Source: Alistipes sp. (GTDB lineage Bacteria > Bacteroidota > Bacteroidia > Bacteroidales > Rikenellaceae). Taken from it: 64,000 bases of DNA. The DNA lies in the NCBI GenBank assembly GCA_022511345.1, contig JAFLRR010000011.1, positions 25,930 to 89,929 on the forward strand, given 5' to 3'. The notes beneath the pieces were generated by a model, which did no database searches, was not told the DNA's origin, and was given only the letters and a program-made list of their open reading frames with translations. Of this stretch, positions 23,924-34,109 are shown in pieces (positions within the stretch are counted from its first letter, which is position 1; every line of letters starts with the position of its first letter). Both the position numbers and the translations under genes were made by a program.

Positions 23924-26347
23924 ATGAGAAGAGAGGATAAGAACGCAAATCGCTCCAGCAGGATAATAAAACTGATGTGGATTACGGTCGCCGTACCCGT
24001 CGCGCTGCTGTTTCTGATGCTGGCCCTGACGGCCGCCGGAACCTTCGGCCGCATACCCTCGTTCGAGGAGCTGGAGAACCCCAAGAGCAACCTGGCCACC
24101 GAGATATACTCCGAGGATGGCAAAATCATCGGCACCTTCTTCGTGCAGAACCGCTCGCACGTGCAGTATGCCGACCTCTTCCCCACCGACTCGACGCGCC
24201 GCCCCACCGTCATCGACGGCCGCGAGGTGCCTCCCGTCGTTGCAGCCCTGACCGCCACGGAGGATATCCGCTTCAGAAGCCATTCGGGCATCGACATACC
24301 CTCGCTCTTCCGCGTGGGAATCAAGACCATCGCGCTGCAGAACTCGTCGCAGGGCGGCGGCAGCACCATAACCCAGCAGCTGGCCAAAAACCTCTTCCCG
24401 CGCGACACCGTACGCAACCGCGGCAAGATAGCCCGCTCGGCCAAGCTCGTCTGCTCGAAGCTCAAGGAGTGGATTACGGCCCTGAAGCTCGAATACAACT
24501 ACACCAAGGATGAGATTGCGGCCATGTACCTCAACACGGTCGAGTTCGGCTCGAACGCCTACGGCATAAAGTCGGCCGCAGCCACATTCTTCAACAAGGA
24601 GCCCCGCGACCTGAACATCCAGGAGGCCGCCGTGCTCGTGGGCGTGGTCAACGCCCCCACGCGCTACTCGCCCGTGCGCAACCCCGAAAATGCCGTGGCG
24701 CGCCGCAACCTCGTGCTGGCGCGAATGGCCGCAGCCGGAGCCATCACGCAGGCCGAGTGCGACTCGATAGCCGCCCTGCCGCTGATTCTCGACTACCGTC
24801 CCGTGTCGCACAACGAAGGCGAGGCGACCTACTTCCGCGAGATGCTGCGCCTGGTCATGAACGCCGACCGCCCCGTACGCCGCCAGTTCTACACCCAGTG
24901 GGACTACGAGCAGGCTGTCAAGGAGTATGACGAGAACCCCATCTACGGCTGGTGCCGCAAGAACCGCAAGGCCGACGGCACGCCCTACGACATCTACCGC
25001 GACGGACTGAAAATCTATACCACCATCAACGCCGCCATGCAGACCTATGCCGAGCAGGCCGTGCAGAAACAGCTGGCCACGGTCATACAGCCCCGCATGG
25101 ATGCCCAGGTGCGCAACACCGGCGTGCTGTTCGACACCGACCGCGAGGAGCGCGAGCGAATCATCAGCCGCGCCATGCGCTACTCCGACCGCTGGTACAG
25201 GATGAAGAACGACGGAGCCTCGGACAAGGAGATTGCCGAGAGCTTCGACCGCCCCTGCAACATGAAGGTCTTCACCTTCAAGGGCGAGCGCGACACCGTC
25301 ATGACCCCGCGCGACTCGATTCTGCACCACAAGCGCATCATGCGCGCCGGATTCGTGGCCACCGACCCCCGCACGGGCCACGTCAAGGCCTATGTAGGCG
25401 GCCCCAACTTCCGCTACTTCAAGTACGACATGGCCAAGCAGGGCAAGCGCCAGATAGGTTCGACCATCAAACCCTTCATCTACACCTTCGCCATAGACCA
25501 CCTGGGCATGAACCCCTGCACCCCCGTGCCCAACCTGCCCGTGACCATCGAGACGCCCAACGGCACCGTATGGTCGCCCAAGGAGGCCGGCAAGGTCGAG
25601 TACGACGGCGTGCTCTACCCCCTGCAGTGGGGTCTGGCCCGCAGCCGCAACAACTACTCGGCATGGATAATGAAGCAGGCCAAGCAGCCCGAAGCCGTGG
25701 CCGACTTCATCCACAACATGGGCATCCGCAGCTTCATAGACCCGGTCTATGCACTCTGTCTCGGCTCCTCCGAATCGAATGTCTTCGAGCTGGTCAGCGC
25801 CTTCTCGACATTCGCCAACAAGGGCGTGCACACCGACCCCATATTCGTCACCCGCATCGAAGACCGCCAGGGCAACCTCATCTCGAGCTTCGTGCCCCAG
25901 TCGCAGGACGCCGTGGGCGAACGCACGGCATACACCATGCTGCAGATGCTGCAAAACGTGGTCAAGCACGGCACCGGCTACCGCATGGTCTCGCAGTTCG
26001 GCATGCGCGACGTCGAGATGGGCGGCAAGACCGGCACCTCGAACGAGAACCGCGACGCCTGGTTCATGTGCGTCACGCCCAACCTGGCAGCCGGCGCATG
26101 GGTCGGCGCCGAGGACCAGCAGGTGCACCTGCGTTCGGGCGGCGAGGGCAGCGTGCTGGCTCTGCCCATCGTCGGCGAATTCATGACCAAGGTCTACGAC
26201 AATCCGCGTCTGGGCGTCAGCCGCTCGGACCTCTTCGACCGCCCCGCGTCGATGCCGGTCTTCGACTGCAACAACCTCGCGCCTATCGAGGATTCGACCG
26301 TCACAGAGAGCCGCTCCGACGATTTCGACGATGAATTTTTCGAATAA
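23924..26347 (+). CDS. Bifunctional penicillin-binding protein 1A
   Basis: 807 aa class A PBP that polymerises and cross-links peptidoglycan. The ATG at 23924 is preferred to an in-frame TTG at 23900, which lies on the promoter. A membrane anchor is at about residues 16-40. The GT51 glycosyltransferase has EDIRFRSHSG with the catalytic Glu, GGSTITQQLAKNLF, and the EAAV block. The transpeptidase has SxxK (GSTIKPF), SxN (SRNNYS) and KTG (GGKTGTS). The C-terminal tail is acidic (DDFDDEFFE). All motifs are intact. asd follows after 174 bases that hold nothing I can name. Confidence 0.95.
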   Translation: MRREDKNANRSSRIIKLMWITVAVPVALLFLMLALTAAGTFGRIPSFEELENPKSNLATEIYSEDGKIIGTFFVQNRSHVQYADLFPTDSTRRPTVIDGREVPPVVAALTATEDIRFRSHSGIDIPSLFRVGIKTIALQNSSQGGGSTITQQLAKNLFPRDTVRNRGKIARSAKLVCSKLKEWITALKLEYNYTKDEIAAMYLNTVEFGSNAYGIKSAAATFFNKEPRDLNIQEAAVLVGVVNAPTRYSPVRNPENAVARRNLVLARMAAAGAITQAECDSIAALPLILDYRPVSHNEGEATYFREMLRLVMNADRPVRRQFYTQWDYEQAVKEYDENPIYGWCRKNRKADGTPYDIYRDGLKIYTTINAAMQTYAEQAVQKQLATVIQPRMDAQVRNTGVLFDTDREERERIISRAMRYSDRWYRMKNDGASDKEIAESFDRPCNMKVFTFKGERDTVMTPRDSILHHKRIMRAGFVATDPRTGHVKAYVGGPNFRYFKYDMAKQGKRQIGSTIKPFIYTFAIDHLGMNPCTPVPNLPVTIETPNGTVWSPKEAGKVEYDGVLYPLQWGLARSRNNYSAWIMKQAKQPEAVADFIHNMGIRSFIDPVYALCLGSSESNVFELVSAFSTFANKGVHTDPIFVTRIEDRQGNLISSFVPQSQDAVGERTAYTMLQMLQNVVKHGTGYRMVSQFGMRDVEMGGKTGTSNENRDAWFMCVTPNLAAGAWVGAEDQQVHLRSGGEGSVLALPIVGEFMTKVYDNPRLGVSRSDLFDRPASMPVFDCNNLAPIEDSTVTESRSDDFDDEFFE

Positions 26348-26521
26348 CGCAGCATGAACTTTAACGGCACTACAACCGCTCTCGTTCCCCGAGGCTACAA
26401 TCTCGGCCGCACGCAATATACAGCATACTCCTGTGTCAGGACAGCATGCCTCAGGCCAGCCGATACGGAGAATCGCCAAAATAGATAACCCCCGAACAAG
26501 CCAAAAGTAAAACGAAACATT

Positions 26522-27535
<1,014 letters not shown>

Positions 27536-27567
27536 AGCACTGAAAAACCCTCAACAGCCAAGAACAT

Positions 27568-28557
27568 ATGCAGCAAATCGATTTCGTAATCCTCTGGGTC
27601 AACGGCGACGACCCCGAGTGGCGCGGCGAATTCCGCAAGGCCCGCATCGCCGAGAATGCCGATGCTTCGGAGGTGCGCTACCGCGACTGGCGCAACCTCG
27701 ACTACTGGTTCCGCACGGTCGAGAGATTCGCACCGTGGGTGCGGCGCATACACTTCGTCACCTGGGGACATCTGCCGCAGTGGCTCAATACCACCCACCC
27801 CAAGCTGCATGTGGTCAACCATCCCGACTTCATACCCTCGCAGTACCTGCAGACATTCAACTCCAACGCCATAGAGCTCAACCTGCACCGCGTGGAGGGT
27901 CTGGCCGAGCACTTCGTGCTCTTCAACGACGACATGTTCCTCACGCGCGAGTGCCGCCCCGAGGATTTCTTCTCCCCCGAGGGACTTCCGCGCGACATAG
28001 CCCGGCTGAGCATCATCGAGACCTCGCCCATAGGCCACATCGTCCAGAATGACATGCAGCTAATCAACGAGCGCCATCCCAAGAGCCGCAGCGTCAAACA
28101 GCACTTCGGAAAGTGGTTCTCGCTGCGCTACGGCGCGGGCAACCTGCTCAAGACCCTCTCACTCATGCCGTGGGACCACTTCTCGGGACTTCTGGACACG
28201 CACATGCCGCAGCCCTACCTCAAGAGCCGCTTCGCCGAGGCGTGGGATTTGTGGGGCGAGCGTCTGCACGAGACCTGCATGCACCGCATCCGCAACCTGT
28301 CGGACCTCTCGCACTGGCTCATACGCTACGACACGCTGGTGCGCGGCGACTTCAAGCCGCGGGGCATGGGCGACTGCCGCCTGATGACCATATCGGACTA
28401 CACGCTCGACGACATATGCCGCGACATAGCCGCCAAGCGCTGGCGCATGGTCTGCATCAACGACAGCGACAAGATAACCGATTTCGACACGGCAGCCGAA
28501 CGGCTGCGAGCGGCATTCGACGCCGTGGCTCCCGAAAAGTCGGCCTATGAGATCTGA
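27568..28557 (+). CDS. Stealth-family sugar-phosphate transferase, second copy
   Basis: 329 aa. CR1 is IDFVILWVNGDDPEWR (4-19), CR2 spans RNLDYWFRTVERFAPWVRRIHFVTWGH up to HFVLFNDDMF, CR3 sits near SVKQHFGKW, and a C-terminal region follows. The Asn in WVNGDDP, in place of Asp in WVDGDDP, is common in the family. It lies 32 bases after asd and its end overlaps a GT2 gene by 11 bases, so the two are probably translated together and act on one surface polymer. Divergence from the copy at 4646-5647 suggests different sugar or acceptor use (inference). Confidence 0.88.
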   Translation: MQQIDFVILWVNGDDPEWRGEFRKARIAENADASEVRYRDWRNLDYWFRTVERFAPWVRRIHFVTWGHLPQWLNTTHPKLHVVNHPDFIPSQYLQTFNSNAIELNLHRVEGLAEHFVLFNDDMFLTRECRPEDFFSPEGLPRDIARLSIIETSPIGHIVQNDMQLINERHPKSRSVKQHFGKWFSLRYGAGNLLKTLSLMPWDHFSGLLDTHMPQPYLKSRFAEAWDLWGERLHETCMHRIRNLSDLSHWLIRYDTLVRGDFKPRGMGDCRLMTISDYTLDDICRDIAAKRWRMVCINDSDKITDFDTAAERLRAAFDAVAPEKSAYEI

Positions 28558-29479
28558 CAACATATCGGTCATAATACCTCTCTACCGCAAGCGCGACACC
28601 ATAGGCGCCGCACTCTCGTCGGTGCTGGCCCAGACGCTGGCGCCACTCGAGATAATAGTGGTCGACGACGGCTCGGACGACGGCTCGGCTGAGATTGTCG
28701 AGTCCTTCACCTCGCCCATGATACGGCTGCTGCGCCAGAGCAACGCCGGAGTCTCGGCGGCCCGCAACCGCGCCATGCGCGAAGCTGCAGGCGAGTGGGT
28801 CGCGCTGCTCGATGCCGACGACGAGTGGATGCCGCAATATCTGCAGCACGTCTCGCGCGCCATACACGAGTTCCCCCAGTGCCGCGCCTTCGGCTCGGGA
28901 TTCTTCGTGCGCGACCAAAAGGGACGCGTGGTGCCGGGCCGCACGCCCGACCGCCGCGGACCGGTCGACTTCTTCGCCGAGTCGATGTCGCGCTACGTGC
29001 TCATACCCTCGGCCGCTCTGCTCCACCGCCAGACGGCGCTCGAGTGCGGCGGCTTTCCCGAGGGCATGAAACTCGGCGAGGACCAGTATCTGTGGACATT
29101 AATGGCGCGCAGGGCCAGCGTGGGATTCCTGCCCGAAAGATTGGTGATATACTCGCGCGGCACGCAGAACAACTCCGCAGCCACATACACCCCCGAAAAG
29201 AGCGACTACTCGCTCGAGCAGCTCTACGGCCCGCAATACTCGGACATATCCAACGAATATGTGGCCCGCGTGGCTTTGGGCAAGGCGCTCGTCATCAGCA
29301 CCCGCGGCGGCACGGCCGAGGCCCGGCGCACGGCACGCTTCTTCGCCGGCACGCGCCAGAACCGCTTCGCGCTGGCCAAGCTGCGCATACTCAACGCGCT
29401 GCCGGCATCGTGGCGGCCCGCAGCAATGAGGCTCTACAACCGTCTGGCGTGGCTGATAGCCAAGAAGGGAATGTCGTAG
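28547..29479 (+). CDS. Family 2 glycosyltransferase
   Basis: 310 aa GT-A glycosyltransferase. N-terminal nucleotide-sugar site ISVIIPLYRKRDTIG, then IIVVDDGSDDGSAEIV, NAGVSAARNRAMREAAGEWV and the metal-binding LLDADDEW near residue 85-90. No membrane helix is obvious. The ATG lies inside the preceding Stealth gene (11-base overlap), which supports joint action in building a surface polysaccharide or glycan. Confidence 0.92.
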   Translation: MRSDNISVIIPLYRKRDTIGAALSSVLAQTLAPLEIIVVDDGSDDGSAEIVESFTSPMIRLLRQSNAGVSAARNRAMREAAGEWVALLDADDEWMPQYLQHVSRAIHEFPQCRAFGSGFFVRDQKGRVVPGRTPDRRGPVDFFAESMSRYVLIPSAALLHRQTALECGGFPEGMKLGEDQYLWTLMARRASVGFLPERLVIYSRGTQNNSAATYTPEKSDYSLEQLYGPQYSDISNEYVARVALGKALVISTRGGTAEARRTARFFAGTRQNRFALAKLRILNALPASWRPAAMRLYNRLAWLIAKKGMS

Positions 29480-29504
29480 AGCTGCGGCGCACGGCCGCAC
29501 GACA

Positions 29505-29957
29505 TCACTCCGAGGGCTGCACAGCGTCCTCGGCCTCGGGGTAGAGCTTGCGGTAGTGGTCGAGCACGGTCTGCATATCCTTTATGAAGTTCTCCCTGGA
29601 GCGTGCGCCCGAGCTGCGGCCTATGAGTTCCATGTCGGGCGCGAATATCAGATAGGTGGGAATATACTGCACCTCATAAGCGTTGGCGATGGCTTGGCCC
29701 TCGTCGGTGTCGACGTCGATTTTCACGCACAGAAATCCAGCATCCATGAATTCACCCACCTGCTTGTCGGTGAACACCTTGCGCGCCATATCGCGGCATG
29801 GCCCGCACCACGAGGCGGTCAAATCCATGAATATGAGCTTGTGCTGCTCGGCGGCGCGCTGCCTGAGCCGCGAGGGCGAAGCCGTCTCGAAACGCACCTG
29901 AGCCGTAGCGGCTGCCATGGCCAACAGTGTCGCGGCAAGTGTAAGGAGTCTTTTCAT
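29505..29957 (-). CDS. Exported thioredoxin-like protein
   Basis: 150 aa. Signal peptide up to about residue 20 (AAATAQ). One thioredoxin domain with WCGPC (Cys51/Cys54) in MDLTASWCGPCRDMARK, and the cis-Pro in YIPTYLIF. It should act as a periplasmic disulfide oxidoreductase or DsbD-type reductase partner. It is the last gene of a minus-strand set following the sigma factor by 32 bases and converges on the GT2 gene with 25 bases between the stops. Confidence 0.9.
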   Translation of the reverse strand: MKRLLTLAATLLAMAAATAQVRFETASPSRLRQRAAEQHKLIFMDLTASWCGPCRDMARKVFTDKQVGEFMDAGFLCVKIDVDTDEGQAIANAYEVQYIPTYLIFAPDMELIGRSSGARSRENFIKDMQTVLDHYRKLYPEAEDAVQPSE

Positions 29958-29989
29958 ACGGTCGGGGATGTATCAAATCGCGTGCGAAA

Positions 29990-30559
29990 TCATCGTCCCG
30001 CATCGCCCTCCAAGATGAGGGTGCAGAGACGTGCGCGTGCGCGGTGGATGCGTGTCTTGACGGTGCCCATGGGCATCGTCAGCCGCTCGGCAATCTCCTC
30101 GTAGGAGAGCTCCTCGAAGAATCGCATCTCGATAAGGCGCCGGTAGCCGGGGCTCATGCGCTTCATGCAGCCCTCGAGCCGGGCTCGCTGCTGCAGGTTT
30201 ATGAACCGCTCCTCGGGCGTGGGCACGCTGCTGGCCACCGGAATCGAAAAGCGCCCGTCGAGCGGCACCTCGTCGCGGCTCTTGCGCACGAAGTCGACGA
30301 ACGTGTTGCGCGCTATGGTGTAGAGCCACTGTCCGAAGGTGTAGTCGGCGCTGTAACGGCGGATGTTGATATAGACCTTGATGAATGTCTCCTGCAGCAG
30401 GTCGCTGGCATCGTCGGGACTGCCCGTGCGCTGCAGAAACAGGCCGTAGACGGCCTTGCGGTAGCGGTCGAAAAGATACTCGAAAGCCGCGTCGTCGCCC
30501 CCCACGACCAGCTCGGCCAGGCGGCGGTCGTCGGCCACGATATACTCCTCTATCTCCAT
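29990..30559 (-). CDS. ECF (sigma-70 family) RNA polymerase sigma factor
   Basis: 189 aa from the ATG at 30559. Region 2 reads DAAFEYLFDRYRKAVYGLFLQ with LLQETFIKVYINIRRY and TFGQWLYTIARNTFVDFVRK; region 4 reads MSPGYRRLIEMRFFEELSYEEIAERLTMPMGTVKTRIHRAR. Both are complete. It overlaps the end of the upstream GT2 gene by 10 bases, so it is co-translated with it. No FecR-type anti-sigma gene is next to it, unusual for Bacteroidota ECF factors; the thioredoxin beneath it might link it to redox or envelope stress (speculative). Confidence 0.93.
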   Translation of the reverse strand: MEIEEYIVADDRRLAELVVGGDDAAFEYLFDRYRKAVYGLFLQRTGSPDDASDLLQETFIKVYINIRRYSADYTFGQWLYTIARNTFVDFVRKSRDEVPLDGRFSIPVASSVPTPEERFINLQQRARLEGCMKRMSPGYRRLIEMRFFEELSYEEIAERLTMPMGTVKTRIHRARARLCTLILEGDAGR

Positions 30560-31704
30560 ACGGCGGGGTCTTTGCGCAGCGAGCTGACGGCGACCGTCAG
30601 ACCCAGCAGCGGCGAGAAGAGGTCGTAGAGGATATAGCCGGCCACAATCTTCTGCTCGCCCAGACGGCGTGCCACGCGTCTTATGCTCAGCAGCACCACC
30701 AGCCAGCGCAGCAGCGCCAAACCGGCCGCCGTCAGCGCGAACTCGGCCGGCATTATCACCGCGGCGGCTGCCACGGAGGCGAAAAAGAGTATCCGGCTGA
30801 CCATCTCCGAGCACATGTACCGCCTCACGCGGCCGGGATAGAACTCGTGCGCGGCGCCGTAGCGTCGGCGCTGCGCCACCCACCAGCCCAGGCCTCCCCA
30901 GGCCGACTCGACGACCGCGCCGTTGGACGAAAGCACGGGGCAGACATTCTGGCGCGTCATGATGCTCTGCATGTAGAGGTCGTCTTCGCCGATGTTCATA
31001 TTCAGACGGTTGAAGCCGTTGGAACCGAAGTATAGGCTCTTGGTGAAGCCCAGATTGTGGCGTATGCCGCGGTAGGGGCGGCGGCGGACGGCGGCGGCCA
31101 GCCACTCGGCCGACCAGAGCAGGCGGTCGGTGCGGATTATTCGGCGCGCGAAGCCGCTGCCCTGCTCCACGCCGCAGTAACCCACGACTATGTCGCCCTT
31201 GGTGAATCCGCGGCCCATGGTCGCCAGCCACTTGGGCGACGAGGGACGGGCCTCGACCGTAGTGATGACTATGTGCTCGTAGCGCGCCGACTTGATGCCC
31301 ACGTTGAGCGCCATCTTGACCGATATCGGAAAGCGGGGGTTGTACTCGATTTTGGTGGTCGACAGATTGGGCAGGTGCTCCTGCATGGAGGCCAAGTCGT
31401 CGTAGAAGTCGTTGTCGCCGCCGACGTAGACTATCACTATCTGGAACTTGTCGTAGACCTGACCCAGCAGCAGCGGGAGCGTCTCGACCACGAAGGGCAT
31501 GTTCTCCGAGAACATGGGCACGACCACCGATATGGGCGGTTCGCTGCCGAGAACCGACTCGCGGCGCGAGCTGCGGTAGGAGGCTATACGCCCGTAGACG
31601 ACCGCATAGCGGCATATCTGCATGACCAGCGAGACTATCAGCAGCGCGGCCAAAGCCACTCCGGTCCAACCGTAGCGCGAGAGAAAAATATCGAGATACT
31701 CCAT
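30550..31704 (-). CDS. Membrane-bound family 2 glycosyltransferase
   Basis: 384 aa. An N-terminal helix (residues 12-32), a GT-A domain (PPISVVVPMFSE, VIVYVGGDNDF), and two C-terminal helices (about 305-345). The place where GT2 enzymes usually have DxD reads TTVEARPSS, lacking the second Asp, while a later GEDDLYMQ is kept; the usual QxxRW appears as QRRRY. It is a glycosyltransferase by fold but may have an altered metal site. It opens the GT/ECF/thioredoxin set. Confidence 0.85.
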   Translation of the reverse strand: MEYLDIFLSRYGWTGVALAALLIVSLVMQICRYAVVYGRIASYRSSRRESVLGSEPPISVVVPMFSENMPFVVETLPLLLGQVYDKFQIVIVYVGGDNDFYDDLASMQEHLPNLSTTKIEYNPRFPISVKMALNVGIKSARYEHIVITTVEARPSSPKWLATMGRGFTKGDIVVGYCGVEQGSGFARRIIRTDRLLWSAEWLAAAVRRRPYRGIRHNLGFTKSLYFGSNGFNRLNMNIGEDDLYMQSIMTRQNVCPVLSSNGAVVESAWGGLGWWVAQRRRYGAAHEFYPGRVRRYMCSEMVSRILFFASVAAAAVIMPAEFALTAAGLALLRWLVVLLSIRRVARRLGEQKIVAGYILYDLFSPLLGLTVAVSSLRKDPAVWR

Positions 31705-31732
31705 ACTGGAAAGAAGCCCTTTTTACGTCCTG

Positions 31733-31740
31733 CAAAGATA
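31733..31740 (-). promoter_or_regulatory. Probable -7 element for the GT/ECF/thioredoxin operon
   Basis: TATCTTTG on the minus strand, about 29 bases before the ATG at 31704. No consensus -33 TTG lies at the right spacing, so this is tentative. Confidence 0.4.
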
Positions 31741-31834
31741 ACTCTTTTAACTCAAAAAACCGAAGCCGCCGGCTCCAAATGAAGGCTAAATTTCACCTCC
31801 GGCGGCGACGGAGCGGAAATTCGCGGATTTTTAG

Positions 31835-31842
31835 TATTTTTG
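31835..31842 (+). promoter_or_regulatory. Probable -7 element for the tgt operon
   Basis: TATTTTTG, six bases before the ATG at 31849, implying that the transcript begins at or very near the start codon. No TTG at the -33 spacing. Confidence 0.45.
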
Positions 31843-31848
31843 CGCTGT

Positions 31849-32979
31849 ATGAAGTTCACCCTGCAACACAAGGATCAGTCGTGCGCCGCACGCGCCGCCG
31901 AGATAGTCACCGACCACGGAACCATCCTCACGCCGGTGTTCATGCCCGTGGGCACGGCTGCCGCCGTGAAGGGCGTCTTCCACCGCGACGTGCGCGACGA
32001 GGCCCGCGCGCAGATAATACTCGCCAACACCTACCACCTCTACCTGCGGCCCGGCACCGACATACTGCGCCGCGCGGGAGGCGTGCACCGATTCTCGACG
32101 TGGGAGGGTCCGATGCTCACCGACAGCGGCGGATTCCAGGTCTTCTCGCTGGCCGCATGCCGCAAGCTCACCGACGAAGGCTGCCGCTTCCGCTCGCACA
32201 TCGACGGCTCGCCCCACCTGTTCACACCCGAAAACGTGGTCGACACGCAGCGCATAATCGGCGCCGACATCATGATGGCCTTCGACGAGTGCCCCCCGGG
32301 CGACTCGACGCGCGAGTATGCCGCCAAGTCGCTGGCGCTGACCGAGAGGTGGCTCGACCGCTGCTTCAACCGCTTCCACCAGACGCGGCCCGAGTACGGA
32401 CACTCGCAGTCGCTCTTCCCCATAGTGCAGGGCTGCACCTACCCCGACCTGAGGGTCCGCGCGGCCGAGAACGTCAAACAGTACGACGCCGACGGCTATG
32501 CCATAGGCGGTCTGGCCGTCGGCGAACCCACAGATGTGATGTACCAGATGCTCGAGACCGTCAACGCGGTGCTGCCTGAGGACCGCCCGCGCTACCTGAT
32601 GGGTGTCGGCACGCCGGCCAACATACTCGAGGGCATAGCGCGCGGTGTGGACATGTTCGACTGCGTGATGCCCACGCGCAACGGCCGCAACGGACAGCTC
32701 TTCACCAGCCAGGGAACAATCAACATACGCAACCGCAAGTGGGCCGACGACTTCTCGCCCATCGACCCCGAGGGCACCTCGTTCGTCGACCGCATCTACA
32801 CCAAGGCCTACCTGCACCACCTGGTCACGGCGCGCGAGATGCTCGCCGCACAGATAGCCTCGCTGCACAACATAGCCTTCTACCTGAGACTCACAGCCCA
32901 GGCGCGCCAGCACATCCTCGCCGGCGACTTCCTCAGCTGGAAGGAGCAGGCCGTGCAGCAGCTCAGCCGAAGACTCTGA
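31849..32979 (+). CDS. tgt: tRNA-guanine(34) transglycosylase
   Basis: 376 aa (ATG 31849; an in-frame TTG at 31840 lies on the promoter). It swaps guanine-34 for preQ1 in GUN tRNAs on the way to queuosine. Conserved DSGGFQVFS with its Asp, the GGLAVGEP block and FDCVMPTRNGRNG with the nucleophile Asp are present. The zinc site is not: where most bacteria have C-x-C-x2-C, this protein reads PIDPEGTSFVDRIYTKAYLHHL, with none of the three Cys; only the later His (SLHNIAF) remains. First gene of a six-gene operon that continues to 38999. Confidence 0.94.
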   Translation: MKFTLQHKDQSCAARAAEIVTDHGTILTPVFMPVGTAAAVKGVFHRDVRDEARAQIILANTYHLYLRPGTDILRRAGGVHRFSTWEGPMLTDSGGFQVFSLAACRKLTDEGCRFRSHIDGSPHLFTPENVVDTQRIIGADIMMAFDECPPGDSTREYAAKSLALTERWLDRCFNRFHQTRPEYGHSQSLFPIVQGCTYPDLRVRAAENVKQYDADGYAIGGLAVGEPTDVMYQMLETVNAVLPEDRPRYLMGVGTPANILEGIARGVDMFDCVMPTRNGRNGQLFTSQGTINIRNRKWADDFSPIDPEGTSFVDRIYTKAYLHHLVTAREMLAAQIASLHNIAFYLRLTAQARQHILAGDFLSWKEQAVQQLSRRL

Positions 32980-33001
32980 AAGAAAACAATCGATCAAGCG
33001 C

Positions 33002-34105
33002 ATGAAACTCCGTTTTCCCGGCATAAAGATTCTCGACCGCTACATCATCGGCAAGTTTCTCGGAACCTATATCTTCGCCATAGCGATGATAATAGTCATC
33101 GTGGTCATATTCGACTACGTGGAGAAAATCGACGACTTCACCGAGACCAAGGCCAGCGTCCGCGAGGTGATTTTCGACTACTACATCAACTTCATACCCT
33201 ACTTCATCAACCAGTTCAGCGGTCTGTTCACCTTCATCGCCGTGATATTCTTCACCTCGAAGATGGCCTACCAGACCGAAATCATAGCCATGCTCTCGGG
33301 CGGCATGAGCTTCCGCAGGCTCATGTGGCCCTACTTCATCGGCGCGCTGATAATATCGGCCGCATCGCTGTCGCTGAACATGTGGGTCATACCCGTTGCG
33401 CAGCGCGACAAGGTGGCCTTCGAGAACAAACACCTGCGCAGCCGACTGAACACCAAGTACGACCGACACATCTACCGCCAGACCGAACCCGGACAGTTCG
33501 TCTACATCCGCGGCTACAACGACGGCCAGAGCACCGCCTCGTTCTTCACCCTCGAGGAGTACGACGGCGGCACCATCGTGCGCTCGCTCGAGGCCGCCGA
33601 GGCCCGCTTCGACCCCGAAACCAAGAGGTGGAGCGCACAGCGCTACACGCTGCGCACGTTCGACTCGCTCGGCAACGAGACCTTCGCCCGCTTCCGCAAC
33701 CTCGACACGCTCATAAACCTCGACGTGGCCGAGATAGGACAGATTTCGCACATGATCAAAACGCTGAAAATCCGCGAACTCGACCGTTTCCTCGAGGCGC
33801 AGCGCGCCAAGGGCTCGGGCTCGATAAACATCATCGAGGTCGAGAAGCACACGCGATTCTCATATCCGCTGGGAACCTTCGTGCTCACGCTCATAGGCGT
33901 GTCGCTCTCCTCGCGCAAGGTGCGCGGAGGCACCGGCCTGCACATCGGAATAGGCACGGCGCTCTGCTTCTCCTACATACTCTTCAACCGCTTCGCCGAG
34001 GAGTTCGCCAAGAGCGGCTCCGTCAACCCGGGCATAGCTGTGTGGACTCCCAACGTGATATATCTGGGCATAGCCATTTATCTCTACGTCAAAGCACCCA
34101 AGTAG
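33002..34105 (+). CDS. LptF/LptG-family LPS export permease
   Basis: 367 aa. Three N-terminal membrane helices (about residues 18-40, 62-85, 102-122), a periplasmic domain and three C-terminal helices, the YjgP/YjgQ arrangement. The start LDRYIIGKFLGTYIFAIAMI is typical. It would form, with a partner and the LptB ATPase, the ABC transporter that pulls lipopolysaccharide from the inner membrane. Only one such gene is here; whether it is F or G is not clear. 22 bases after tgt and 4 before mqnE. Confidence 0.92.
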   Translation: MKLRFPGIKILDRYIIGKFLGTYIFAIAMIIVIVVIFDYVEKIDDFTETKASVREVIFDYYINFIPYFINQFSGLFTFIAVIFFTSKMAYQTEIIAMLSGGMSFRRLMWPYFIGALIISAASLSLNMWVIPVAQRDKVAFENKHLRSRLNTKYDRHIYRQTEPGQFVYIRGYNDGQSTASFFTLEEYDGGTIVRSLEAAEARFDPETKRWSAQRYTLRTFDSLGNETFARFRNLDTLINLDVAEIGQISHMIKTLKIRELDRFLEAQRAKGSGSINIIEVEKHTRFSYPLGTFVLTLIGVSLSSRKVRGGTGLHIGIGTALCFSYILFNRFAEEFAKSGSVNPGIAVWTPNVIYLGIAIYLYVKAPK

Positions 34106-34109
34106 CCGC

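Noticed and set aside
26348..26521. A promoter or small RNA between PBP1A and asd
   Set aside because: No TAnnTTTG element or stable hairpin was found in these 174 bases.
29990..31735. Long minus-strand frame apparently fusing a 390-residue N-terminal part to the sigma factor
   Set aside because: The N-terminal part is the wrong frame of the GT2 gene; the ATG at 30559 starts a complete ECF factor.
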